Shown: positions 43,810-53,564 of the stretch, in pieces
How the letters are laid out: each line of letters opens with the position of its first letter
How positions within the stretch are numbered: position 1 is the stretch's first letter
Notes under the pieces: generated by a model
The model's input: only the letters and a program-made list of their open reading frames with translations
What the model was told of the DNA's origin: nothing
Database searches by the model: none
Program-made: the position numbers and the translations under genes
Origin: Paenibacillus hexagrammi
GTDB taxonomy: Bacteria; Bacillota; Bacilli; Paenibacillales; NBRC-103111
Assembly (NCBI RefSeq): GCF_021513275.1
Contig: NZ_CP090978.1
Span: 5,437,247-5,501,246 of the forward strand
DNA length: 64,000 nt
Direction of reading: 5' to 3'

Positions 43810-44574
43810 TTACAACACTAAGGGATCATCCCAGCAATGCCCCGTATCATAGGCAACGATACCTTGCTTACAAAGCTGATGAACCATTACTTTAGCAGCG
43901 GGTCCTGCTGAAATAAGAACCCTTGTCTTAGACAAAGTCAATTGCTGTGTACTTGCTATATGATGAATCTGATGAATTATATCATGAATATAATCGAAGC
44001 AATTGGCTGTGGGAATTTCAATATAGTAAGTTCGCCCATTGAACTGTTCTCTAAAAGACTGATAGCATGCTGGATTGGAGTGAATAAATATAATGTTTTT
44101 TGCTCGCTTCCAGATTGGCTGATATATGACTTTATTGCCTTTTTGAAATAAAAACGCATCTCCATACAAACCACCATCTTGCCTGCACAATTTCCTAAAA
44201 GTTTGCTTGGGTATAGCCCAGCAACGTACATATATAAGCCTCTTTAATAAATAGAATCCTGAAGACTTAAAGAAAGCTCTTGGCATTGCCAGCATATAAC
44301 CTGCCTCAACACCTTCTTCATTATATTCCTCAACAATTTGAAGGAGCTGCTGCTTCAATTCATCAGAATACGCCTGATAATGAATGCTGCCTCCATTGAT
44401 TATGATAAATTCTCCGTCTCCAAAACGAATTAGCGATAAAGGTTGTCTAATCAGACACTGCGCGGTGTCCCTATCATTGATGATAGTCGCCCGGCTGGGC
44501 ATGAAAGAACACGTTAAGCTTGAAAGAATTCTAGACCAGTTCTTTACTTTGTTTATTATTTTTCTTGAATTCAA
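43810..44574 (-). CDS. GT-D fold (DUF1792) glycosyltransferase
   Basis: A 254-residue protein of the GT-D family known from streptococcal glycoprotein loci. The motif SLIRFGDGEF (Asp-Gly-Glu) is its hallmark metal/nucleotide site; also IIFIHSNPACYQSF and VLISAGPAAKVMVHQL near the end. The frame begins with TTG 44574 behind AAGGGAAAGAG at a long distance, so the start is uncertain. It likely adds a hexose to the polymer or to a protein-bound glycan, and sits between a GT2 and the flippase. Confidence 0.85.
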   Translation of the reverse strand: MNSRKIINKVKNWSRILSSLTCSFMPSRATIINDRDTAQCLIRQPLSLIRFGDGEFIIINGGSIHYQAYSDELKQQLLQIVEEYNEEGVEAGYMLAMPRAFFKSSGFYLLKRLIYVRCWAIPKQTFRKLCRQDGGLYGDAFLFQKGNKVIYQPIWKRAKNIIFIHSNPACYQSFREQFNGRTYYIEIPTANCFDYIHDIIHQIHHIASTQQLTLSKTRVLISAGPAAKVMVHQLCKQGIVAYDTGHCWDDPLVL

Positions 44575-44596
44575 ATCTAGATCAACTCTTTCCCTT

Positions 44597-45475
44597 CTAG
44601 ACGGATTTCAGCTTCTTTCTGTAGTACCACAGCCCAAGTGGAAACAACAACAATGAAAGCAATGGAAAGGCCGAGTTCTTGATCATATGCTGTTCTTCAC
44701 CATGAACGGCAAATGCAATATACTGCGCTGCATACTTCCATTTCCTAAGGAGGCTTTTTTCCATAAGCACTAGTTCCTTGTAATACAAGCTGAATCCCCT
44801 TGGGTTTTGGCGCATAATTTCAACGATGTTATGGGTGTACCCATCAGGCAAATATTGTCCTACATATAAAATTTGATCCAATATAGCCATTGTGTATTGT
44901 TTAGAAATACGATTGTAAACAATAGCCTCATTAATGAAACGTTCTCCTGGAATTTCAGGAAAGGGAAACTGCCGTAAAATATTTAGGGTAAAAACAAGCA
45001 TGGTGTCCCCACTAAATCCATGCTTTGTATAAAGGTCATAAATAGAAGTTGTCTCCACTCCTTGTGGAAACCCGCTTCCATTTAAACTTCCATCTGGATA
45101 CCCGCGCAAGGAAAGAATACCGCAAACATGTTTCGTATCACTACACCTTTCCCATTTTGAGCCAATATTACCTACAGCGTTAGGAGTCAAATAGTCGTCT
45201 GAGTCTACACAAACAAAGAGCTCGGTAGTAGCTAGTTCAACTCCTCGATTATGAGCAAATTGCTTGCCTCGATTAGTTTGAAAGTAATATTGAATATTAC
45301 AGCGTTCTTCTTTTATCCATGTGTTAACTAGAGCAGCAGTATGGTCCGTAGATCCATCGTCCACTACGATCCATATAAAATCCTTGCGGGTTTGTTGACA
45401 TAAACTCTCATATAATCGAGGCAGAGTATGGGAGCGATTGTATGTCGGAGTGAACACTGTAAGAAACGATTCCAT
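44597..45475 (-). CDS. GT2 family glycosyltransferase
   Basis: A 292-residue GT-A enzyme: TVFTPTYNRSHTLPRLYESL, VDDGSTDHT, the acceptor loop TNRGKQFAHNRGVELA, and the DXD-type VCVDSDDYLT. A hydrophobic segment near the C-terminus (NSAFPLLSLLLFPLGLWYY) suggests membrane contact. The chosen ATG has GGGAG seven bases upstream; an ATG two codons earlier is too close. It lies downstream of the giant Fn3 gene on the same strand. Confidence 0.9.
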   Translation of the reverse strand: MESFLTVFTPTYNRSHTLPRLYESLCQQTRKDFIWIVVDDGSTDHTAALVNTWIKEERCNIQYYFQTNRGKQFAHNRGVELATTELFVCVDSDDYLTPNAVGNIGSKWERCSDTKHVCGILSLRGYPDGSLNGSGFPQGVETTSIYDLYTKHGFSGDTMLVFTLNILRQFPFPEIPGERFINEAIVYNRISKQYTMAILDQILYVGQYLPDGYTHNIVEIMRQNPRGFSLYYKELVLMEKSLLRKWKYAAQYIAFAVHGEEQHMIKNSAFPLLSLLLFPLGLWYYRKKLKSV

Positions 45476-45544
45476 GGCCATTCTCCCGTCTATTTGGGAT
45501 CAAAAAGAAAAAGGGTTACGCGACTGTAACCCCTTATCACTATT

Positions 45545-48500
45545 TTACGGATATACCACAAAAGCATCAATGCTAATATTACTACCATGCGATAACGGGT
45601 TCGATGAGCCGCTTGGAACAATTTTTAACGTATGTGTGCCAGCACTCAGTCCCTTATTTTCATACAAGACTACGTTTGGTAATAACGTCGCTGCATACGT
45701 ATCTGATTCACCTGCAAATCTACCATCGATATAATAGCTTTGCTTGCCACCCCAGTCACTTTTAAAGCCAATTACGGACACGCCCGTTCCAGTAAAGGAA
45801 TAGGTCGCTGAGGCGCTTGGGTACCAAGTATATTGCGATGATAAATTATAGAAAATACTATTTGAGTACGTTGTCCATGTGCCAGTGTATTGAACGCTCG
45901 CATCTTTATCATCGCTAATTTTGCTGGCTGCCCCATCCGTTATGAAGTAATCTATAGGTAAATTTGTACCAGAGGATGCTGTATTTTTCTTGCCGCTTCG
46001 TTCAACTTTTATCGTGTGAATTCCATTAGTGAGATTCGAGGTCTGATACAATAATTGATTGAACTTAGCCTCACTCGAATAAGTATCAATTTGTGTAATA
46101 TACTTATTATCGATATATACATCCGCAATGCCATTATACATATTAGTGTATCCGAACCATGCCACAGAAGTACCTGTAAATGTAAACTGTACATTTGCAT
46201 ATAAATCCCATGAATAGCTAGCAGTCTTACCGGAATGGGCGTCATTCAGATTCTGGCTCCAATTGGCATTGTACTTCAGTGAAGCATCGTCGTTTTCAAT
46301 GAGAGATCCAACCCGTCCATCGATTTGAAAGAAGTCCACAGGCAAGTTAGAGCCTTGAGAATTTGGGTTTCTAGTTGTCGTATTTACAATTTTAAATACA
46401 TGCAAAGAGTCCGTCAGATCTTGAGCAGCAAATAATCTTTGCATATAGGAAAAAGAAGATTGATATGAATCTACTGTACCTACTAACTTATTGTCGATAT
46501 ACACATTGGCAATTCCGTTCCACGGCCCTTTAAATCCGTACCATTCAAAACTGGTACCCTTAAAAACAACTGCCACCTGAGCACCATTTCCATAAGAGTA
46601 CAATGCTTTACCTGCTGAGATCTGGTCATTATTCAACACTGAGAAGGTTCCTGTATATCGGACAGCTGAACTGGTTTCCTCTAGACGCGTAATCTGCGTG
46701 CCGTTTATGCCAATGGAATCTACCGGGATGTTGGAGCCTAATGCTTTGGGATTAACAGAACGGGATTTTACAATTTTAATACTATGAATCTCATCTGTTA
46801 GGCTCTTACTAAATAAAACTTGCTTCTCCTGCATAGAGTTTGCATAGGTATCAATTGTAGCGCTAAGCACACCGTCTACATAAATATCTGCCATCCCGCC
46901 ATAAAGATTTTTAAATCCCATCCATTCAAAATAAGTACCTTTGAAAAAGGCATTGACTGAAGCAGCCGAATCATACGTGTATGCAGCATGCCCATTCTGA
47001 TAGGATTGACCCGATAAATCATACCATTTACCGGTGTAGATGAGACCGGGGTCTCCACTGTCCAGAATAAGACTGGCTGTCACCTTTGGAGCAAATGAGA
47101 TGGAGACAGGTACCGATGCGGCGGATTCATTGCCATATGCATCCAGCGCCGTCACCTCGTAATACAACATCGTCTCCCCTTCTACATTCAAAGGAGGGCT
47201 AATCTCCGTGTAAGTAGATTTTTGCAGCAACTCTCCGTTTATTCTCACATAGCCTTCATTCGCTTTTAAGCTCCGATACACGCGATATTCACTTGCATTT
47301 TGGCTCGGCGCCCAAGTAAGCGTGACAGAGCCATCATTATTTTTAATACCGTTTACTTGTTCCGGTGTATCCGCTGTGTTCTTTGAAATCATTACAGATG
47401 CGACATTCGACTTGACTACTACTTTGCCAGTGTTATTAATTGCTGTTATGTAGTAACTGTATGTCTTATTATTAGCATGTGAGACCAAGATTGACGTATC
47501 TATATATAGACCATATACATTGGAAACTACCGATCCTGAGCCGAGAATCGTATAAGTGGAACCGTCGTCTGTAGATTGGTTAACTTGGTACTCAACTGCT
47601 CCGTTGATTACATTCCAATTCAAATTGACGCCTTCATTGGAGACGGTTGCGTTCAAAGTAAGGGATTCCGACTTAGGGATCGTTATCGCTGCTGCTGTCG
47701 ATAGCTCTGTTTCTACCCCAAACATATTCACCGCTGTTACCTGGTATTGGAATACGGTGTCAATTTCTAAATTTGTCGGAAGACTGCTGTCGATAAAGCT
47801 TGTATTTACCAGTAAGTCATCTCCGCTAATTATCTGCATTTTCCCTGTAGGTGGAACGCTGCGATAAATGCGATATCCCGCAGCATGAGAACTCGGCAGC
47901 CAAGTGACCTTTACTGTTCCGTCTGTGTCTCTTACTGCGTTCAATTGTTCAGGGACATCAGCAGTATTCCTAGGGATCATACAAGATACCGGCATCGATT
48001 GAAGCATCATCTTCCTATTTTCATCAAGTGCCGTCACATAGTACTTGTATTCTGTATCCATTGCAACACTTGTCAATACGGACGAATCTGTAAATTGCCC
48101 GTATACATTAGACATTACAGCCCCGGCACCTATCGTTCTATAGGCGGATCCATCGCTCGACCTGTAAACCTCATAGAACTTGGCTCCATCAATCGGATTC
48201 CAATTCAAATTCACTCCGTCGGAGGAAAATGATGTATTCAATGTGAGAACTACAGGTTTTGGGATGATAATGGTGGCCGGTGTTGAGAAAGCTGACTCGA
48301 CTCCATAGACATTCACTGCCGTCACGAAGTATCGAACAACGGTATCACGATCGGTACTTATCGGAAGGTTGCTGTCCTTGTAGCTAGTCTCCTGCAGCAA
48401 GACACCACTGCTAATATTTTGCAAATCCTCATTAGGTTCAGTGCTTCTATATACTCGATACTCCTTGGCGTTGTAACTTGGCAACCACGATAGCTCAATC

Positions 48501-50452
48501 TTCCCATCGGCACCTTTCAAAGCATTTACTTGAGTCGGCACCTCAGCTGCATTCTTACTTATTGTTACTGAAGCAATGTTTGAGGTAATTAAAGGTATGC
48601 CCCCCATGTCAGTAGCGGTCACATAATATCTAAAGGTTTTGTCCGCTGCATAGGTTCCAAGTACAGAAGTATCATGAAACGTTCCTTGACTACCCGACAA
48701 TATCGAGCCTTCTCCTATCCTCGTGTAGGTAGAATCAGAACCTTCGGATCGGTACACCCAATATCGCGCTGCGTCTACCGACGAATTCCATGTTAATTTA
48801 ACTTCACTATCAACGAAAGCAGCTTGCAGCGAAAGGCTTGCAACTTGTGGCACAATAACACTAGCAGAGCTAGACAACGATGATTGATTGGAGTAGGCAT
48901 TACTGGCTACCTTGTAGTAGTACGTTTTTTGTCCCTCATTCGAGCGTTGTATGGAACTATCGATGTAGGACGGAGAAGTTACAATGCCAGAAATAGCCTG
49001 GAATCCCTGATCGGGTTGCTCAGATCGATACACTTGATAACCTTGAGCCAGATCTACGACATCCCACGTCAATTCAGCTTGATCATTCGCCCATGTCGCT
49101 TTTAGATGTTCTGGAGATTCTGGTACACCCATAGCAATCTCAATGCGATCCGTGTTGATACGGTACTGGTTCCATTTATTGTTAGATTCGTATGCGGATG
49201 AAGGCTCCGTATTATGGGCTGTGACGGCACTATAGACAGATTCCAGAACGCTTTGCGTGCTATCAAGTAGAAAATCCCTTGACACGCTGGTATCATCATC
49301 CTTGATCTGCAACGAGATACGAACCTGATGCAGCCCATAGGTCAAATTTTCATTTTGGTAAAGCACTTGTTGATATTGGGGATCTTTAAGAGCAATCGGC
49401 AATACTGCTGTAGTCAACTTACCATCGATCTCTACCAGTAAAAGCCCGTTCTTCTTTATTCTCGTTCCAACATAACGAAATCCTTTGCCTGTATATGTGA
49501 ATGACAATGAGGCATTCTTATCTTTAGAAAACTTGGAATGACCCGCCGAAAAAAGAGAACTATCGTTCACATCATCCCAATTTCCCGCATAATGGATAAA
49601 TGGATCTGAATCTTCAATTGTAACAAATTGCACAGAGGGATCAACTTTTTGAGGAACTACAACACTCGCAAAATTGGATAGATCGGAAGAGACTGTACCC
49701 GAAAGTGCAGCGATTTTATAGTAGTACACCTTGGAATTATTATATGAAGGCGTTACATTGGCATCTGTATACTCCGTTGTAGAGATATTCGTGGATACTA
49801 TCGTATAACCGTCATCGATCCGCTCAGATTTGTATACTTGGTACCCGTCAGCCATAGGCACCGCTTTCCAAGACAATCGAACACTACCATCTTGCCAAGA
49901 TGCAGCGACATCTACCGGAGGATCCGGTACGATAGGAATAATTTGAATACTTCCAACATTCATCCTGTATTGGCCAATACGCAAAAGTAGTCTAAGCAGT
50001 GGGATGTTCTGCACGGATGAAGCTTTTACAACTGGATTCTGCTGCAGTGAGATCCGCACACGGTGAGGTCCATTCGTAAGCCCCATTTTTTCAAACAGTA
50101 CTTGTTGATACTGCAATTCTTTATTTGTAACAGACGTTACCCTGGTGTAAGGTTGGTCATCAATGGCAATGTACAATGCATCATTATATTTCGTCTTGGT
50201 CCCCGTATACCTGAATCCGCTTCCTGAAAAGGTAAATGAAAAGCTTGCGGCACTATCTTTAGTGAAATAAGATGTATTCTGTGAAAGGATACTTTCAGAT
50301 ACCACATCCCATTCACCTGAAAATTGAACAGCCGAATTTTGCCCATTCATTGGAATCGTTACCCATTTAGTATCAGCCGTGGCCCATGCAATTCCGACAA
50401 ATCCCTGAATCAAAAGTAATAACACTAATACGAGAGAAACCATTTTCTTCAC
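45545..50452 (-). CDS. Giant secreted protein with eight Fn3 and six beta-sandwich repeats
   Basis: 1635 residues. N-terminal signal peptide (MKKMVSLVLVLLLLIQGFVG, cut near AWA). Then a beta-sandwich repeat, Fn3, a second sandwich repeat, and seven Fn3 domains (about 445-1145); the last six Fn3 alternate as three A-B pairs of about 200 residues, so they arose by tandem duplication. Four further sandwich repeats of about 122 residues fill the C-terminus (1145-1635), each with a WXGF/Y core, a YIDGK-type strand and an end like GSNLPVD. No SLH, LPXTG or transmembrane anchor. The GTG start (GGAGG nine bases upstream) overlaps the stop of the VanZ gene (GTGA). Likely an extracellular polysaccharide-binding or matrix protein; the sandwich fold resembles carbohydrate-binding modules, but its ligand is unknown. 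Confidence 0.85.
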   Translation of the reverse strand: MKKMVSLVLVLLLLIQGFVGIAWATADTKWVTIPMNGQNSAVQFSGEWDVVSESILSQNTSYFTKDSAASFSFTFSGSGFRYTGTKTKYNDALYIAIDDQPYTRVTSVTNKELQYQQVLFEKMGLTNGPHRVRISLQQNPVVKASSVQNIPLLRLLLRIGQYRMNVGSIQIIPIVPDPPVDVAASWQDGSVRLSWKAVPMADGYQVYKSERIDDGYTIVSTNISTTEYTDANVTPSYNNSKVYYYKIAALSGTVSSDLSNFASVVVPQKVDPSVQFVTIEDSDPFIHYAGNWDDVNDSSLFSAGHSKFSKDKNASLSFTYTGKGFRYVGTRIKKNGLLLVEIDGKLTTAVLPIALKDPQYQQVLYQNENLTYGLHQVRISLQIKDDDTSVSRDFLLDSTQSVLESVYSAVTAHNTEPSSAYESNNKWNQYRINTDRIEIAMGVPESPEHLKATWANDQAELTWDVVDLAQGYQVYRSEQPDQGFQAISGIVTSPSYIDSSIQRSNEGQKTYYYKVASNAYSNQSSLSSSASVIVPQVASLSLQAAFVDSEVKLTWNSSVDAARYWVYRSEGSDSTYTRIGEGSILSGSQGTFHDTSVLGTYAADKTFRYYVTATDMGGIPLITSNIASVTISKNAAEVPTQVNALKGADGKIELSWLPSYNAKEYRVYRSTEPNEDLQNISSGVLLQETSYKDSNLPISTDRDTVVRYFVTAVNVYGVESAFSTPATIIIPKPVVLTLNTSFSSDGVNLNWNPIDGAKFYEVYRSSDGSAYRTIGAGAVMSNVYGQFTDSSVLTSVAMDTEYKYYVTALDENRKMMLQSMPVSCMIPRNTADVPEQLNAVRDTDGTVKVTWLPSSHAAGYRIYRSVPPTGKMQIISGDDLLVNTSFIDSSLPTNLEIDTVFQYQVTAVNMFGVETELSTAAAITIPKSESLTLNATVSNEGVNLNWNVINGAVEYQVNQSTDDGSTYTILGSGSVVSNVYGLYIDTSILVSHANNKTYSYYITAINNTGKVVVKSNVASVMISKNTADTPEQVNGIKNNDGSVTLTWAPSQNASEYRVYRSLKANEGYVRINGELLQKSTYTEISPPLNVEGETMLYYEVTALDAYGNESAASVPVSISFAPKVTASLILDSGDPGLIYTGKWYDLSGQSYQNGHAAYTYDSAASVNAFFKGTYFEWMGFKNLYGGMADIYVDGVLSATIDTYANSMQEKQVLFSKSLTDEIHSIKIVKSRSVNPKALGSNIPVDSIGINGTQITRLEETSSAVRYTGTFSVLNNDQISAGKALYSYGNGAQVAVVFKGTSFEWYGFKGPWNGIANVYIDNKLVGTVDSYQSSFSYMQRLFAAQDLTDSLHVFKIVNTTTRNPNSQGSNLPVDFFQIDGRVGSLIENDDASLKYNANWSQNLNDAHSGKTASYSWDLYANVQFTFTGTSVAWFGYTNMYNGIADVYIDNKYITQIDTYSSEAKFNQLLYQTSNLTNGIHTIKVERSGKKNTASSGTNLPIDYFITDGAASKISDDKDASVQYTGTWTTYSNSIFYNLSSQYTWYPSASATYSFTGTGVSVIGFKSDWGGKQSYYIDGRFAGESDTYAATLLPNVVLYENKGLSAGTHTLKIVPSGSSNPLSHGSNISIDAFVVYP

Positions 50453-50649
50453 TTCGTACTACCTCCCCTTTTGCAAAAAACAGAATATATGATATGAAGC
50501 AGTGCGAAAGCAACTGTTCCGGCATAATCAACACATATATCGGTCACACTTGGTGTTCTACCAGGTACAAATGATTGATGGAATTCATCTAGAACCGCCC
50601 AAATCAAAATAGTTGTGTAGACAATGAAGATAAGCAATCCCTGTTTCAT
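50449..50649 (-). CDS. VanZ-like membrane protein, C-terminal part in second frame
   Basis: The end of a VanZ-family domain: a hydrophobic helix (LLIFIVYTTILIWAVLDEFH), the family motif DEFHQSFVPGRTPSVTDICV and a last helix (GTVAFALLHIIYSVF). It joins the N-terminal part if one G is added to the G run at 50665-50670. Its stop overlaps the GTG start of the giant Fn3 gene, so the two are translationally coupled. Confidence 0.82.
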   Translation of the reverse strand: MKQGLLIFIVYTTILIWAVLDEFHQSFVPGRTPSVTDICVDYAGTVAFALLHIIYSVFCKRGGSTK

Positions 50650-51382
50650 TGGTAACAGATAACGCCCCCCACCATCAGCCCAGCCGATAATATAAAAAAC
50701 TCAATAAAATGTGCCATTTTTCTAGCCACAAAATCCAAATAAGCATAATGATTCGCATTTATGTATGTAACACGTGAATCTGTATCTTGAATAACACTGT
50801 TATCATTCCTATCTGATATCACAAAGTAATCTGTTCCGATATTATAGCCCTTAGAATCTTCATGTTTCTTTCCATTTGCTTGTATGGAAATAGTATGGGC
50901 ACCATTAGGCAGTCCATCCGTTTCAAATAAAGTTTGATGAAGAAGGAGAGTGGAGGAATATAAATCTTTAGAAGTTGCCAACTTATGGTCAATATAGACA
51001 TTCACACAGCCATTAAAATCACTGGAATATCCTATCCATGTAATGCCATCACCATTAAAATCTAACTGAATTGCCGAATCAGGTGATACAGAATAGGTCG
51101 CTGTACCTCCTGAAAAACTTGGATTCTGAAGCCTTACTGGATGATTTTGAATAAGTTTGCCTCCGTAAGGTATCGAAAGATTGGGAATAAAATAATCAAT
51201 AGAGATAAGCAAAGGCTTTTGCGTGGGGGTTGAGTGAAAAAGAGAAAACTCTTCAGACAAACTGCTCAAATAATAAGCTGCAGCAAATAAACAAATAAGT
51301 ACAGATGAAATCAGAATATACCGTTTATGAAAAGGGAGCCTTTTTACGTTTCTTTTCGTTGATCGTGGGGGAGATGATTCAT
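50646..51382 (-). CDS. VanZ-like membrane protein with inserted beta-sandwich domain, N-terminal part (two frame slips)
   Basis: After repair of one C at 51367-51371 the protein starts at ATG 51382 (GAGG eight bases upstream) with MNHLPPRSTKRNVKRLPFHK, a membrane helix (YILISSVLICLFAAAYYLSS), then an extracytoplasmic sandwich domain of about 130 residues (WIGYSSDFNGCVNVYIDHKL ... GYNIGTDYFVI) related to the repeats of the next gene. The VanZ motif ARKMAHFIEFFILSAGL follows. Without repair the frame begins at a TTG at 51269. The complete protein would be about 311 residues. VanZ proteins are membrane proteins of unclear role, some linked to glycopeptide resistance; the inserted domain is unusual. 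Confidence 0.78.
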
Positions 51383-51529
51383 ATGTAGGCCTCTAAGGTT
51401 TTCATATTTAATAAAAATTGAAACCTGCAACTGCATTTTATCATGGAACAACTATTTCCATCAATCACCATTTGGGTCTTTTTGCTTATTTTTTGTCGTA
51501 ATATATACCTTTTTATCGAAAAAATATAA

Positions 51530-51572
51530 AAGAAGCCTTTATCCAAGAAAATACACTTAGAAAAGGCTTCTT
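51530..51572 (-). terminator. Terminator after fabI
   Basis: AAGAAGCCTTT and AAAGGCTTCTT form an exact 11-bp stem with a long AT-rich loop; on the minus strand TTTATATTTTTTC follows. Confidence 0.8.
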
Positions 51573-51597
51573 CAATTAAACTTGTACGCTTTCCTAC

Positions 51598-51786
51598 TTA
51601 CACACCCACAATATGATAGCCACCGTCTACATAAATCACTTCGCCCGTAATACCGCGGGAGAGGTTGCTCATCAGGAACATCGCGGTGTCCCCAACTTCG
51701 GCTGTCTCTGTTGTTTTGCGCAGAGGCGCCTTCTCTTCCACTTGGCGAAGAATCGAGTTGAAATCCTTGATGCCTTTCGCAGCCAA
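51598..51786 (-). CDS. fabI: Enoyl-ACP reductase FabI, C-terminal part in second frame
   Basis: The last part of FabI: AAKGIKDFNSILRQVEEKAP, then LMSNLSRGITGEVIYVDGGY. It joins the main frame if one G is added at 51811-51812, where the protein then reads VNGISAGPIRTLAAKG, the expected substrate-loop region. No separate start site. Confidence 0.87.
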   Translation of the reverse strand: MAAKGIKDFNSILRQVEEKAPLRKTTETAEVGDTAMFLMSNLSRGITGEVIYVDGGYHIVGV

Positions 51787-52367
51787 GGTACGAATTGGGC
51801 CGGCGGAGATCCGTTCACACGGACGCCGAATTGACCGAGGTCATTCGCCAGATAGCGCACACTGGCTTCCAGAGCCGCTTTGGCAACGCCCATCACGTTG
51901 TAATTCTTCATGGCACGCTCAGCGCCCAGGTAGGTCATCGTCATGATGCTGCCGCCTTCTGTCATCAGCGGATACACGCGCTTGGATACGGCAACCAGCG
52001 AGTAGGCGCTGATATCGTGCGCCAAAGCAAAGCCTTCGCGAGAAGTATCTACGAACAGACCTTCCAGCTCTTCCGTTTTGGCAAATGCAATACTATGTAC
52101 AAAGCCGTGAAGCACCCCAAATTTTTCTTTCAATGTGCTTACGAGCGTATCGATTTCTGCGTCTACAGTGACGTTACATGGCAGCAGGATCGATCCTGGA
52201 ATGGTATCAGCCAGTTTGCGCACTCGCTCTTCCACTCTCTCGTTCTCATAGGTAAAAGCGAGCTTTGCGCCTTGCGCTGCAAGGGATTGAGCGATAGCCC
52301 AAGCGATGCTTCGATCGTTGGCTACACCCATGACCAGTATATTTTTGCCGGATAACAATTGACTCAT
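51672..52367 (-). CDS. fabI: Enoyl-ACP reductase FabI, main part (frameshifted)
   Basis: FabI performs the last reduction of fatty-acid elongation with NAD(P)H. The short-chain dehydrogenase fold is clear: GKNILVMGVANDRSIAWAIA, PCNVTVDAEIDTLV, HSIAFAKTEELEG, and the catalytic Tyr/Lys in YNVMGVAKAALEASVRYLAN. The frame goes wrong after GVRVNG at 51811-51812, replacing the last 80 residues by unrelated sequence. Corrected, the protein is 256 residues, the normal length. The ATG at 52367 is preceded by GAGAGGGG at a longish spacing. FabI is usually essential when it is the only enoyl reductase, which argues that the break is an artefact. Confidence 0.9.
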   Translation of the reverse strand: MSQLLSGKNILVMGVANDRSIAWAIAQSLAAQGAKLAFTYENERVEERVRKLADTIPGSILLPCNVTVDAEIDTLVSTLKEKFGVLHGFVHSIAFAKTEELEGLFVDTSREGFALAHDISAYSLVAVSKRVYPLMTEGGSIMTMTYLGAERAMKNYNVMGVAKAALEASVRYLANDLGQFGVRVNGSPPAQFVPWLRKASRISTRFFAKWKRRRLCAKQQRQPKLGTPRCS

Positions 52368-52470
52368 TTGGATTAAGAAACCCCTCTCACCAATGGATTG
52401 TACTTCGACTTTCAATCTTCAAAGTAACCCATTTTGTCCCACATTTCAAGAAATAACTTCTCTTACCGGC

Positions 52471-53439
52471 TTACATCTCAATTGAAGCTTGATTCAAAGC
52501 CGTAACCCCACTTAAGGACTTCAAGTCTTCCATCAACTGAACAAGCGCCCCGTCTTTCATCTTGGCTTCAATCATGACGTCGAGCCTCGGGGTAATCGGA
52601 GCAATCTCCTTGAAAAATCGGTACAGGGGTTCAGCCTCCACATAGTCGGCATGGCTTCTGGGGTCCTTCTCGCTCTTCGGACTGGAAACGTGAATCTTGG
52701 GAGGCAGTCCGGCTAAGTCCTCGCGCTTCCAGGTCTCCGCAATCCGCGGCCAAAGCTTGGCGGCATCCTCCCCGTTATTATTGACTTGATGATGATGGAC
52801 ATCGAGCACCATCGGAGTGCTTACCTGCTCGGCAATCTCCAACGTTTCCAATGCGGTGAACGTCTTGTCATCATTCTCAAGCGTGATTCGCTTTTGAATT
52901 TCGGTTCTCATATCCGAGAACTGCTGTACAAACCGTTCGCCTGCTTTGGGCTTATCTCCATAGATGCCTCCGACATGAATGTTGCATAGCGACTCACTGC
53001 CAAGGCCCATAGCATTCAGCATCGCGGAGTGCCTTTGGAGATCTTCTACTGACTTTTTCAACACATCTTTCTTCGGTGTACTCAGCACTGTAAAATGATC
53101 CGGATGAAAGCTGACGCGCATCTGGTTCTCTTTGACATAGTTGCCAAGCTCCTTAAAATCCTCCGCAAGCACTGTAATAGGGTCCCAGTCCTCCAGCATT
53201 TCGTGACCGAACAGTGGAATCAGCTTGGATGAGAAACGAAAAACGTGTATATCATGGGCGCGGTTATGCCGAAGCAGCCTGAGCGAGTTATGGATATTCT
53301 CTGCGCCCAGACGCTCCAACTTTCGAATAGCCGCCTCTCTGTCGGTAAGCTTATTAAAGTTTGTAACCGTCATCGTTCTGGACGGAGAAGCATTTTTGAC
53401 CATGGTTGACATGGCAACGTAACCGAAACGAATGATCAT
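52471..53439 (-). CDS. uvsE: UV damage endonuclease UvsE/UVDE
   Basis: A 322-residue TIM-barrel endonuclease that nicks DNA 5' to UV photoproducts. N-terminal IRFGYVAMSTMVKNASPSRT, then HNSLRLLRHNRAHDIHVFRF, the metal-site Glu and His in RVSFHPDHFTVL, NIHVGGIYGDK, VLDVHHHQVN and KIHVSSPKS with a C-terminal EAKMKDGAL. The length and residues match the Bacillus and Thermus enzymes. It appears to be a single gene. Confidence 0.95.
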   Translation of the reverse strand: MIIRFGYVAMSTMVKNASPSRTMTVTNFNKLTDREAAIRKLERLGAENIHNSLRLLRHNRAHDIHVFRFSSKLIPLFGHEMLEDWDPITVLAEDFKELGNYVKENQMRVSFHPDHFTVLSTPKKDVLKKSVEDLQRHSAMLNAMGLGSESLCNIHVGGIYGDKPKAGERFVQQFSDMRTEIQKRITLENDDKTFTALETLEIAEQVSTPMVLDVHHHQVNNNGEDAAKLWPRIAETWKREDLAGLPPKIHVSSPKSEKDPRSHADYVEAEPLYRFFKEIAPITPRLDVMIEAKMKDGALVQLMEDLKSLSGVTALNQASIEM

Positions 53440-53564
53440 TCTCCAAAGTCCCCCTTACAGATTCCTGAATAGGTTACCCGATCCAGATTAGGGACATGCA
53501 TGAAGGAATCGCGTTCTCGCGTTTATCTAGTGCGGTAATTTCCGATCAGGGATACGAACTTTCT

